A stretch of DNA of 33,394 bases from an uncultured Acidobacteriota bacterium. GTDB taxonomy: Bacteria; Acidobacteriota; Blastocatellia; RBC074. Below are positions 1-9,343 of the stretch, piece after piece (position 1 is the stretch's first letter; each line of letters starts with the position of its first letter). A program made the translations under genes and the position numbers. The notes under the pieces were generated by a model. It was not told where the DNA came from. It saw nothing but the letters and a program-made list of their open reading frames with translations, and ran no database searches. The DNA is taken from positions 1-33,394 of the forward strand of contig CAIOZW010000036.1 in NCBI GenBank assembly GCA_903862855.1, read 5' to 3'.

Positions 1-2
1 AG

Positions 3-533
3 GTTCTCTGCCAGTTTACAGATGGAGAGGGACGCCAGACGCTCGGTGATTTCATCGACCTCCCACGAGTCTATCCGGCTGGCCGACTCGATTATGATAG
101 TGAGGGGCTGGTGGTCCTGACCGATGAGGGTCGACTGCAACATCAGATCACCGACCCGCACCATAAACTTGAGAAGACCTATCTTGTGCAGGTCGAGGGA
201 ATGGTCAATGAGACCGCACTCGCTCAGTTAAGGAGCGGGGTGCTGTTGCGGGATGGAATGACCAGGCCGGCGCGCGCCGTCGCGACCGATCCGGGGCCTC
301 TCTGGGATCGCCATCCGCCGATACGGGTGCGCAGATCGATTCCCACCAGTTGGATCAGGCTGACGATCAGCGAGGGCAGAAATCGGCAGGTGCGGCGAAT
401 GACTGCGGCAGTTGGATTGCCGACGCTTCGTCTGATCAGGATCAGGGTCGGAGAGTGGGACTTGGGAGAGCTCCAACCGGGGGAGTGGCAGAGTGCCATC
501 TTCCCGTCCAGTCAGAGACGCTCCGGACGCTGA
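3..533 (+). CDS. rluE: 23S rRNA pseudouridine synthase RluE (5' truncated)
   Basis: This is the C-terminal part of an RsuA/RluE-family pseudouridine synthase, which isomerises a uridine in 23S rRNA. The frame is open from the window edge, so the start lies upstream. The catalytic motif GRLDYDSEGLVVLTDEG sits about 28 codons in, with the family's catalytic Asp in GRLD. Further on come KTYLVQVEG, the RluE-like PPIRxRxSIPTSW stretch, and EGRNRQVRRMTAAVG followed by PTLRLIR, all in family order. The PPIR/SIPTSW block favours RluE over RluB, RluF or RsuA. The stop overlaps the end of the convergent hydrolase gene by 22 bases. The first usable codon in this frame is at base 3. Family assignment is firm; the exact rRNA position modified is inferred from the family. 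Confidence 0.93.
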   Translation, partial: VLCQFTDGEGRQTLGDFIDLPRVYPAGRLDYDSEGLVVLTDEGRLQHQITDPHHKLEKTYLVQVEGMVNETALAQLRSGVLLRDGMTRPARAVATDPGPLWDRHPPIRVRRSIPTSWIRLTISEGRNRQVRRMTAAVGLPTLRLIRIRVGEWDLGELQPGEWQSAIFPSSQRRSGR

Positions 534-1669
534 CCGCCGACGAGCAGGTAGCCGAGTCTGACTTCGGTGGAGCGACGACGGTCAGGTCGATCGGGAAGCA
601 GGCGGATCGTCAGGCGATGCTCACCAAGACCGAGGCCGCCGGCAATGATGGCCGTTCCGATCGCCTCCTTTTCCGCATAACCATCGATCCTCGTCAATGG
701 CGCCGGAGCCGGCTTCCCGTCGATCAGTACCTCAAAGATTCCTGCCTTTGGTCCACGTAGCCAGGTCAGTCCGACGACCGTCCCCTCGAAGATCGTTTCA
801 ATGGTTGAACCCGGCTGATCGCTTGTCGCGAGTGCTGTTGGCAGCTGCGGATTACGATTCGGTCTCTTCTTCCAGCCTTTCCCATTTGCATACTCGGCAA
901 GAACCTTCAGTTCGCCATAGTTCAACTCGTCGCTGAAGAGTGGCTGGGGAAGTCGGCGGGCGATTGGCGTGACCGGAAGACGGGCCTGAAACTGAAGCTG
1001 GAGGATGATCTGGCTGGCGATGAGGCGATGTCCCCTGTCGGTCAACTCACCAGCCCGATTCCAGGGGAGCTCCGTGGGGTTGTCGTTTGAGAGTGAGCGA
1101 TGAAGATCGAGCGTCGCTATCGCGTAGTGATCGGCGAGGGTCTGATAGATGGCCGAGGCCGGCTTCCCCTCCGGTTCAGGCGGAAGCAGCATAAGGATCT
1201 CCGGCGGTTCAGCCTGCACAAGTAGCTGACGAAGAATTCCTTCAACGGCCTTGCCGATCACCTTTTGATCGGCAGTCTGGTCTTCACGTGAGCATTCAAA
1301 GATGACCAGGTCGGGTTTGTAGGAGAGGAGATCGCGGCGCAGTCGGAGGGTCGCATAGACCGCTCCGGTTCCAGGAACGGAGGCATCGACGCTCTCGATT
1401 CTGGTGCCCACATACTGGGTTCGCAACCATTGCCCGACCAGGGCGCGGAAAGAGCTCTTCTCCGGTTGTGATGCACTTCGTCCCGAGGTCGCGCTTCCGC
1501 CAAGAAAGGCGACGGTCACGGGACGACCTGAGCGCAGCCGTGTGAAGACTCGTCCAAGGGTGCGCGGCTCTGTCTCTCTGCTCAACTCTAAGGTTGTCGC
1601 CAGAAGAGGTCCGGCTGCGGCAATAATCAGCAGAATCAGTTTGATCGACCGTCCAGATATGGTCTTCAT
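512..1669 (-). CDS. SGNH/GDSL-type hydrolase, secreted
   Basis: This encodes a protein of about 385 residues that looks like an exported SGNH-fold esterase or acylhydrolase. From the start chosen here, residues 1-25 form a signal peptide (MKTISGRS, then a hydrophobic stretch ending in ATT). A block-I-like motif FLGGSATSG places the candidate nucleophile Ser near residue 59. A DxxH motif (TDRGH, about residues 211-214) fits the Asp/His pair of block V. The block III Asn is not obvious: FECSRED stands where a G/A-x-ND motif is usual. A longer frame reaches 1780 but would overlap the end of the upstream dehydratase gene by 80 bases and hide the signal peptide, so ATG at 1669 is preferred. It lies 31 bases downstream of the dehydratase gene on the same strand and may be co-transcribed with it. 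The substrate is unknown; a glycan-modifying role is only suggested by the neighbours. Confidence 0.72.
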   Translation of the reverse strand: MKTISGRSIKLILLIIAAAGPLLATTLELSRETEPRTLGRVFTRLRSGRPVTVAFLGGSATSGRSASQPEKSSFRALVGQWLRTQYVGTRIESVDASVPGTGAVYATLRLRRDLLSYKPDLVIFECSREDQTADQKVIGKAVEGILRQLLVQAEPPEILMLLPPEPEGKPASAIYQTLADHYAIATLDLHRSLSNDNPTELPWNRAGELTDRGHRLIASQIILQLQFQARLPVTPIARRLPQPLFSDELNYGELKVLAEYANGKGWKKRPNRNPQLPTALATSDQPGSTIETIFEGTVVGLTWLRGPKAGIFEVLIDGKPAPAPLTRIDGYAEKEAIGTAIIAGGLGLGEHRLTIRLLPDRPDRRRSTEVRLGYLLVGGQRPERL

Positions 1670-1700
1670 ACAGTCTGAATTCTTCTCCTGGCTTGCAACA

Positions 1701-3725
<2,025 letters not shown>

Positions 3726-3753
3726 CGGGGGTATGTTGCTCTAAAAATAAACG

Positions 3754-4060
3754 CTACCGGAGGGCAGGGACCATGACATATGTCCGGACCATCAGCCACA
3801 GGTCGGTAATCGTCGAGGCTCGATCAAGATAGGCCAGATCACTACTTGATCCTGGCCGGAATCTGCGCGATGAATAGTATCATTCGGGATCGGCCTGCTC
3901 TGCAAGCAGTTCGCCCTCTTCTCGAAATTCGACCAGGGCCTGACTGGGTAGCCGCGGGCGACAGGCAGGAATCCTCTGCTGCTTCGCCTGCCAGGTCGCT
4001 TCGTCACCTCGTCCTTCCGGGCGCACACTAACCAGTCCGGACCATTAAAGACAACTCCGG
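3754..4060 (-). pseudogene. Decayed bacterial sugar-phosphate transferase (PglC/WcaJ-like), C-terminal remnant
   Basis: No intact gene lies between the aminotransferase and the dehydratase, but minus-strand translation reads like the end of a polyprenyl-phosphate sugar-1-phosphate transferase. Near 4035-4058 it gives GVVFNGPD, resembling the family's MSxVGPRP block. Around 3904-3960 it gives CRPRLPSQALVEFREE, resembling VRPGLTSPALxxFRxE, and then GELLAEQADPE. A TGA at 3880-3882 follows, where relatives usually have DPERYY, so a CGA-to-TGA change is plausible. The stretch after it is frame-disturbed: FIAQIPARIK is readable only in a shifted frame. The original frame then resumes as DLAYLDRASTITDLWLMVRT and ends at TAG 3754-3756. 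The upstream part is unrecognisable or deleted. Functional assignment is from family knowledge recalled without alignment. Confidence 0.68.
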
Positions 4061-4120
4061 TTTAGTGTGGCTGTGCCCGGTGCGGATCCTGGTGGAGTCG
4101 TTACTGGAATTTTGACCGGA

Positions 4121-5362
4121 TCAATCGGAGCACGCGGTACTGTAGATCAGGCTGTTCTGTGGAAGTGCTGCCGCGAGATCGACCACTTCACGGACCGCCT
4201 CGATGACCCTTGTCTGATCATCGTCGGACATCTTCGTGTAGAGTGGCAGACTGACCACTCTCTCAAAGGCCCGCCAGGCCGCCGGGAAGTGGTGTGGTTG
4301 CAAGTGATAGGTCTCCCGCCAGTAGGGATGCAGGTGGAGCGGAATGAAATGTACGCTGCAACCGACTCCTCGCCGGGCCATCTGCTTGATGAAATCTTCA
4401 CGCGTGATCCGGATCGAATGGTCGAGTCGCAGAATGTAGAGCTGCCACGAGTGGAGATCACCGTCTGGAGCCCCAGCCGGAAGAATGGTCGGAAGATCCC
4501 GCAGCTCGTCATTGTACCGTCTGGCCATCAGGGCCCGCCGTTCCTGAAAACTCCAAGCCTTCTTCAACTGCTGGATGCCAATCGCGGCAGCCAGATCGGT
4601 CAGATTGTACTTGAAGCCTGGGGCGACGACATCGTAATGCCACGATGGCTTGGTCGAGCTGTTTCGGTCGAAGGCATCCAGATTGATGCCGTGCAGTCGC
4701 ATGACCCGGCAGCGATTGGCTACCTCAGGATCCCGGGTGACGATCATTCCACCTTCGCCGGTGGTGATTGCCTTTGTCGCGTAGAAGCTGTAAACGGTCG
4801 CATCACTCTCGAGCGTGCCGACGAGATGGCCGCGATATGTTGAAGGGAGCGCATGCGCGGCATCTTCGACTACCTTCAATCCCCGGCGCCGGGCAATCTC
4901 AATTATCGGCTCCATCTCGCAGGCGAGGCCCCCAATGTGAATGGGCAGGATGACCTTCGTTCTCTCAGTGATTGCCCGCTCGATCTTGCGTGGATCGATA
5001 TTGAGCGTCACCGGATCGATGTCGACAAAGACCGGATTGGCACCGAGGTGACGGATCACTCCTGCAGTCGCCGTGAAGGTATAGGGTGAAGTGATCACCT
5101 CATCCCCAGGCCCAACCCCCATCGCTTCGAGGGCCAGATGCAGTCCAGAGGTAGCGGAATTGACCGCCAGGGCCTGCAAGGGCTGAACCGGCTCTGTTTG
5201 TTCTTGTGCCTTTACCCGTCGGCTGAGGAAATGGGCAAACTCCATCTCAAAGATCTGTGTCTTTGGACCCGATGTCAACCATCCCGAACGCAATGAATCG
5301 ACGACCTCGGCAATCTCTTCCTCGCCAATGTCAGGCATTGAGAAGGGCAGGAAATTGGTCAT
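4121..5362 (-). CDS. DegT/DnrJ/EryC1/StrS-family sugar aminotransferase
   Basis: PLP-dependent sugar aminotransferase of 413 residues. Such enzymes transfer an amino group, usually from glutamate, to a keto-sugar nucleotide. Family hallmarks in order are [23 protein letters not shown] (11-33), [11 protein letters not shown] (68-78), [14 protein letters not shown] (87-100), [10 protein letters not shown] (114-123), VVEDAAHA (164-171, the PLP-phosphate/ring region), and [14 protein letters not shown] with the Schiff-base Lys at 197. A short extra insertion rich in Glu and Gln (about 48-62) separates the first helix from the core. The start ATG is preceded by GGAAGAGAG at SD distance. It is the natural partner of the 4,6-dehydratase encoded downstream, acting on its 4-keto product as in PglE- or PseC-type pathways; which of these applies cannot be told from sequence alone. 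Confidence 0.92.
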   Translation of the reverse strand: MTNFLPFSMPDIGEEEIAEVVDSLRSGWLTSGPKTQIFEMEFAHFLSRRVKAQEQTEPVQPLQALAVNSATSGLHLALEAMGVGPGDEVITSPYTFTATAGVIRHLGANPVFVDIDPVTLNIDPRKIERAITERTKVILPIHIGGLACEMEPIIEIARRRGLKVVEDAAHALPSTYRGHLVGTLESDATVYSFYATKAITTGEGGMIVTRDPEVANRCRVMRLHGINLDAFDRNSSTKPSWHYDVVAPGFKYNLTDLAAAIGIQQLKKAWSFQERRALMARRYNDELRDLPTILPAGAPDGDLHSWQLYILRLDHSIRITREDFIKQMARRGVGCSVHFIPLHLHPYWRETYHLQPHHFPAAWRAFERVVSLPLYTKMSDDDQTRVIEAVREVVDLAAALPQNSLIYSTACSD

Positions 5363-5706
5363 GATGCTCTCTTCCGTTTGTGCTAAGCCTGATTGCCTTC
5401 TGACGACGGGGGTGGATTTTAATCCTGTCAGGTGATAATTACGGTTGAATCAGTTTAGGGGTAAGCTGGTAGATAGCTCCTGGTGACACGCCAAAACGGG
5501 GGGAGCGGTCACGTCGATCCAGCCAAGTCATTCTAATCATAATCTGAGGTTGAAGACAAGATTAATGTTCAGTGGGTCGCTTTTTTTATCAGAGGTCCGG
5601 AATTGTTACTGGAGAGAGGTGGATCGACAGAGGGGTTTATCAACACTCTCCATCCCATAATCGGTCCAACGTCGCGCCCTCGTCACTCATCTGCCGTGGC
5701 CAATGG
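5363..5706. other. Intergenic region with no gene recognised (344 bp)
   Basis: This stretch separates two minus-strand genes, the K+ channel and the aminotransferase. I see no credible coding frame. It is more AT-rich than the flanking genes and contains a run of seven T at about 5582-5588 (plus strand). It should contain the promoter of the aminotransferase unit, but no -35/-10 pair with good spacing stood out. The SD GGAAGAGAG lies just before the aminotransferase start. Confidence 0.5.
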
Positions 5707-6738
5707 TCAGGGTTTTGAAGTAGACCGACGGCCAACTTCAGAGGCGAGGTCTGCCAGGCGGGCCAGACCGGCGTGATCACCGATCGCGATGAGAAGATCA
5801 CCAGCCCAAAGCTGCTGTTCACCTTCCGGATTGAAGACCATCTGTCCGTCGCCCGGGGTGATGGCGACAATCATGACCTGGAATGAGCGAATCCCGGAGT
5901 CTTTCAGCTTTACTCCATCGAGGACCGATCCTTTGGAGATCGGGACCTGATCGAAGAAGAGGTCGAGCGACTCGGTCATGGTCGTCAGCTCGATAAAGTC
6001 GGCGACTGCCGGAGAGAGGGCTGCCTGGGCCATGCGGTGACTGCCGATGAGCACCGGGGAGACGACCTTGTTGGCACCGGCGCGGATGAGCTGCCGTTCG
6101 GCTGGGGCATCGTTGGCACGGGCGACGATGTAGATATCCGGATTGAGTCCTCGCGCCGTGAGGACGATGTAGACATTCTCGGCATCGGTCGAGGCGGCAG
6201 TGATCAGCGTCCGGGCAGTCCGGATGCGGGCCCCCTCGAGAACCGTCTCCGAGGTTGCATCACCCATTAGAACGAGGACTCCCTCCTGGAGCAGCCTCTC
6301 GGCGGCGGCTTCATCGCGTTCGATGACCAGGAAGTCGACTCCCTTCTTTCGAAGCTCATCGATGATCCGTGCTCCGACACGACCTGCCCCACAGAGGATA
6401 AAGTGCTGGTTGAGTTGGCTGATATCCTTGTACAATCTGCGCCTCCCAAACGCGGCGGCAATCTCATTCTCGATCAGCGCCTTGGTCAGATTTGAGATCA
6501 GGTAGCCGACGAGGATTACTCCGACCACGATCAGACCGATGGTGAAGATCCGCCCCTCAGCGCTCAGTTCCCGCACTTCGCCATAGCCGATCGTCGCAAG
6601 GGTGATGACCGTCATGTAGAGCCCATCGAAGAGGCTCCATCCCTCGATGAAGTGATAACCGAGAGTACCAATGAGGACGGGGATTATCGCGACGGCCACC
6701 TGAATGAGGAGGCGTCGCGGAAGGCTGACCTGTTTCAT
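5707..6738 (-). CDS. Two-TM potassium channel with RCK (TrkA-N/TrkA-C) domains
   Basis: Ligand-gated K+ channel subunit of 343 residues with the MthK-like plan. The first membrane helix spans about 9-29, then a pore loop carries the selectivity filter TIGYGE (49-54), and the second helix lies about 65-88. The cytoplasmic RCK_N domain begins with FILCGAGRVG (113-122, GxGxxG nucleotide-binding motif), followed by an acidic residue at the end of the second strand (VIERDE) and MGDATSETVLEGARI. The RCK_C domain occupies about 250-335. The filter has Glu where many channels have Asp (GYGD); GYGE occurs in many bacterial relatives, so the pore is probably functional. It starts 10 bases after the DUF1080 gene ends, so the two are likely one transcript. 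The gating ligand cannot be told from sequence. Confidence 0.93.
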   Translation of the reverse strand: MKQVSLPRRLLIQVAVAIIPVLIGTLGYHFIEGWSLFDGLYMTVITLATIGYGEVRELSAEGRIFTIGLIVVGVILVGYLISNLTKALIENEIAAAFGRRRLYKDISQLNQHFILCGAGRVGARIIDELRKKGVDFLVIERDEAAAERLLQEGVLVLMGDATSETVLEGARIRTARTLITAASTDAENVYIVLTARGLNPDIYIVARANDAPAERQLIRAGANKVVSPVLIGSHRMAQAALSPAVADFIELTTMTESLDLFFDQVPISKGSVLDGVKLKDSGIRSFQVMIVAITPGDGQMVFNPEGEQQLWAGDLLIAIGDHAGLARLADLASEVGRRSTSKP

Positions 6739-6748
6739 TTGCGGTTGA

Positions 6749-7750
6749 CTACTTCAGTCTGATGATTGGGGTGACGACAAGGCGACGGAAGGTGACCTTG
6801 CCGTGATCCCCCTGGATCATGATCGGACCGGGAGAGGCTTCTCGACTATCGAGTGCTCCGCCAGTAATGCCCTCGATGACGATGTTGTCGTGGACCCGTT
6901 TACCGTTAAGGGTCACGGTGAGCCGGTTCCCGACGATGATCGCCTCGAGCGTCTGCCAGACTCCGGCGGGGAGACTGGCATTGAGTGTCGGTTTGACCCG
7001 GCTGTAAAGTGCCGCATGGCCAAGTTTCGATGCCTCCTGACCAGCGTCGTCGACCACTTGTACCTCGTACCGGCCACGGAGGAAGATCCCGCTGTTGCTC
7101 TTCGGTTCGATCTTGTATTCGGCGATTACCCGGAAGTCTTCGAACTGGTGCTTCGAGATGAGATTGTTGGCCTTGGCCTCATTGGTCATGGCTCCATCGA
7201 CGATCGTCCAGCCAGAGGGCCTTTCCTGATCCTGAAGCAGCCAGTTCTGCAGATTCTCTCCGTTGAAGAGCTGAACCGGGGTACCGTAACGGTGGCGTTT
7301 ATCGCTTGCATTGTGATCACCCCATTGTGGTGGACGCAGACCGATCCAGGGAATCTCCTCGACGTCGGTTACTCCAGTGATCAGTCGGCCCAGAAGTCGG
7401 CCCTCTTCGACGCGAGCGCGATGAACCGGCTTTGGCTGACCCGGAGCTGCACCGATCGAGAAGACCAGCTCGCCGTCCGAGATCGCTACCTCCGGGAGGG
7501 GCAGCACACTCCCACGGCGGTTGAGAAATGTCCCGCTCAGTTGGCCGTTCTCTTCGCGAATCTCCAGCCAGTAGGTGTAATTGCCATAGCGTCCCTCACC
7601 AGTGATATCCCACTTCCCCAGAAATGGATTGGTCTGTGCTTTACCTCCTGTAAAAAGGAGAAGAAGGCAGACGAGACTGGCAAAGCCAGTGGATCTTCTG
7701 GCGACCGCTGCAGTTGAGCGACAAAGATTTCGAAAAGCAAAGGGAGTCAT
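6749..7750 (-). CDS. DUF1080 (3-keto-disaccharide hydrolase-like) secreted protein
   Basis: Exported protein of 333 residues. A signal peptide occupies about residues 1-36 (MTPFAFRNLCRS, a hydrophobic stretch LVCLLLLF, then GGKAQ). A first beta-rich domain (about 38-135, beginning NPFLGKWDITGEG) resembles small extracytoplasmic lipocalin-like modules. The second half is DUF1080: FNGENLQNW, WTIVDGAM, FEDFRVIAEYKI, SNSGIFLRGRYEVQV, and LNGKRVHDN near the end. DUF1080 members have a concanavalin-like fold, and some hydrolyse 3-keto-glycosides. The longer frame to 7918 was rejected because ATG 7750 gives a proper signal peptide and has GAGGAG about 12 bases upstream. Its operon partner, a K+ channel gene 10 bases downstream, offers no clear functional clue. 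Confidence 0.88.
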   Translation of the reverse strand: MTPFAFRNLCRSTAAVARRSTGFASLVCLLLLFTGGKAQTNPFLGKWDITGEGRYGNYTYWLEIREENGQLSGTFLNRRGSVLPLPEVAISDGELVFSIGAAPGQPKPVHRARVEEGRLLGRLITGVTDVEEIPWIGLRPPQWGDHNASDKRHRYGTPVQLFNGENLQNWLLQDQERPSGWTIVDGAMTNEAKANNLISKHQFEDFRVIAEYKIEPKSNSGIFLRGRYEVQVVDDAGQEASKLGHAALYSRVKPTLNASLPAGVWQTLEAIIVGNRLTVTLNGKRVHDNIVIEGITGGALDSREASPGPIMIQGDHGKVTFRRLVVTPIIRLK

Positions 7751-7768
7751 AAGCAGGGGGCTCCTCGG

Positions 7769-7803
7769 TTGATTGCAAAACGGGGATTGATTGCCAAACG
7801 GGG
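7769..7803. repeat. Tandem direct repeat, two 17-bp copies, 18-bp period
   Basis: TTGATTGCAAAACGGGG (7769-7785) and TTGATTGCCAAACGGGG (7787-7803) differ at one base. They lie about 20-55 bases upstream of the DUF1080 start, in its leader or promoter. Their spacing, close to two helical turns, would suit a direct-repeat operator, but no regulator is known. Confidence 0.8.
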
Positions 7804-7944
7804 GGAAGATACCGCAGAGATATGAGATTGGCAAGCAGACCGGTTGCCGACAGATTTCTATTCGGCGAGCAGAGAGAATATTGACTTGTCGGGGCGTGAG
7901 GAATAGAGTTTCGCCCAACAGTCTTGATCAGTGTGGATTTATCG

Positions 7945-7957
7945 GTCGTAATACGAC
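7945..7957. promoter_or_regulatory. Perfect palindrome GTCGTA-A-TACGAC, candidate operator
   Basis: A 6-bp inverted repeat with a single central base, near the middle of the divergent region. TCTTGAT occurs on each side as a direct repeat (7922-7928, 7961-7967). The form suits a dimeric transcription factor site; the factor is unknown. Confidence 0.4.
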
Positions 7958-8112
7958 AGATCTTGATTAAGTCATTATATGATTCAGTCATTTTTTCAAC
8001 CCAAGAGGGTCTCAATCCAGGAGATCCTTGAAATAATACCAGGCAGTTACTGTCAGGGTGGATCAGTGATCTACGGAAATAGAAGAGATCAACAGAAATT
8101 GAGAGGATAATT

Positions 8113-9201
8113 ATGAGATCGATTCGTAGTGCAGGTCGAAGTGCAGGCAGGGCTGTCGGAGTGGCCGTCCTGATCGGAGTGATGGTCTCACTGCTTGGAT
8201 ACGGTGTGAGCCGGGCGATTGCCAGGCAGCGTGCCGCGGTGGCCATGGCCGCCAGCGCCAACGCCTTCATCGCCACGCTCAATGCCGATCAGCGGACCAA
8301 AGCCCTCTTCCGTTTTGAGGATGAGCAGCGGAAGGATTTCTTCTTTGTGCCGCGGTCACGTTTTGGAGTACCACTGAAGGATCTCGATGAGAAGCAGCGG
8401 AGACTGGCCATGGACTTTCTTCGGACAGGTCTGGGAGTAGCCGGATACCAGAAGGCGACAACGATCATCAGCCTCGAGCCGGTGCTCTTCGAGCTGGAGG
8501 GGGTGAAACGTATCCATCCGCGCGATCCTGAACTCTATTATGTTTCGATCTTTGGAACGCCATCGCCGAAGAGCCCCTGGGGTTGGCGTTTTGAAGGCCA
8601 TCACCTGTCGGTAAACGTGACGGTCGTCGGCAGCGAGCTCGTCGCGAGTGCGCCACTCTTCATGGGATCGAATCCGGCCGAGGTTCGCGAAGGTCCACGC
8701 AAAGGCCTGCGCACTCTCGCCGGAGAGGAGGACGAAGCAAGAGCGCTCATCCAGTCGCTCGATGAGAAGCAGCGGTCCGTCGCCATCTATCAGGAGAAGG
8801 CACCTGCCGACATCCTGACGATGAACAGCCGTAAGGTCGATCCACTCAAGCCGGAGGGGCTGGCTGCCGCGGCCCTCAACCCCGCCCAGAGAAAGCAATT
8901 GATGAAGCTGATCGAGGTCTATCTCGGCCGGATGCCCGAAGAGGTGGCGGCAGCACGCCGGGCAAAGCTGAGTGGTGGCGGGATCGAGAAGATCACTTTT
9001 GCCTGGGCTGGTGGAATCAATCGTGGCGATTACCACTATTACCGGGTCCAGGGGCCGACTTTCCTGATCGAGTATGACGATACACAGAACAATGCGAACC
9101 ATATCCACTCGGTATGGCGCGATTTCAATGGTGATTTCGGCACCGATCTCATTGCGGAGCATTACCGGTTGACACCACACCGTCAGTTTGCCGCAAAGTA
9201 G
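8113..9201 (+). CDS. DUF3500-family exported protein
   Basis: Protein of 362 residues with an N-terminal signal anchor (about 12-36, hydrophobic VGVAVLIGVMVSLLGYG). The rest matches the DUF3500 pattern as I know it: LNADQRTKALFRFEDEQR (about 56-73), DLDEKQRRLAMDFL, GYQKATTIISLE, DPELYYVSIFGTP, WGWRFEGHHLSVN (a conserved His-His pair near residue 163), the LDEKQRSVAIYQEKAP repeat-like motif, and near the end FAWAGGINRGDYHYYRVQGPTFLIEYD and NHIHSVWRDFNGDFG. The function is unknown. Conserved His and Asp residues could bind a metal, but that is a guess. SD GAGAGG precedes the ATG by 6 bases. It appears to be a single-gene unit, with about 140 bases before the next gene. Confidence 0.88.
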   Translation: MRSIRSAGRSAGRAVGVAVLIGVMVSLLGYGVSRAIARQRAAVAMAASANAFIATLNADQRTKALFRFEDEQRKDFFFVPRSRFGVPLKDLDEKQRRLAMDFLRTGLGVAGYQKATTIISLEPVLFELEGVKRIHPRDPELYYVSIFGTPSPKSPWGWRFEGHHLSVNVTVVGSELVASAPLFMGSNPAEVREGPRKGLRTLAGEEDEARALIQSLDEKQRSVAIYQEKAPADILTMNSRKVDPLKPEGLAAAALNPAQRKQLMKLIEVYLGRMPEEVAAARRAKLSGGGIEKITFAWAGGINRGDYHYYRVQGPTFLIEYDDTQNNANHIHSVWRDFNGDFGTDLIAEHYRLTPHRQFAAK

Positions 9202-9343
9202 CGATTTGCCGGGTGCGGTTGCGATATGGATGTCACGGTGAAACGCCTGCCATCGACGCCTGATTCTTCATCCGGCGCGGTGGGTTTCATCACTTCAGTA
9301 TTGATTAGATCATTAGAATTTATCAAAGATGGGGATCGACTTC

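Larger units (their letters stand above)
7751..8112. promoter_or_regulatory. Divergent intergenic region (DUF1080 unit / DUF3500 gene)
   Basis: A gap of 362 bases between divergent genes must contain promoters for both. It is AT-rich near 7960-8000. Two notable structures are listed separately: a tandem direct repeat at 7769-7803 and a palindrome at 7945-7957 bracketed by two TCTTGAT copies (7922-7928 and 7961-7967). GAGAGG lies 6 bases before the ATG at 8113 and acts as its SD. No confident -35/-10 pair was assigned. Confidence 0.55.

Noticed and set aside
3792-4028. Minus-strand 78-codon frame as a gene
   Set aside because: It is a shifted frame of the decayed sugar transferase; the recognisable family text is in another frame.
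5707-6738. K+ channel filter TIGYGE as a broken pore
   Set aside because: Glu in place of Asp after GYG is common among bacterial RCK channels, so it is not evidence of loss of function.
7641-8282. 213-codon minus-strand frame across the divergent region
   Set aside because: It overlaps the ends of two convincing genes and reads as low-quality translation of non-coding sequence, with no motif.
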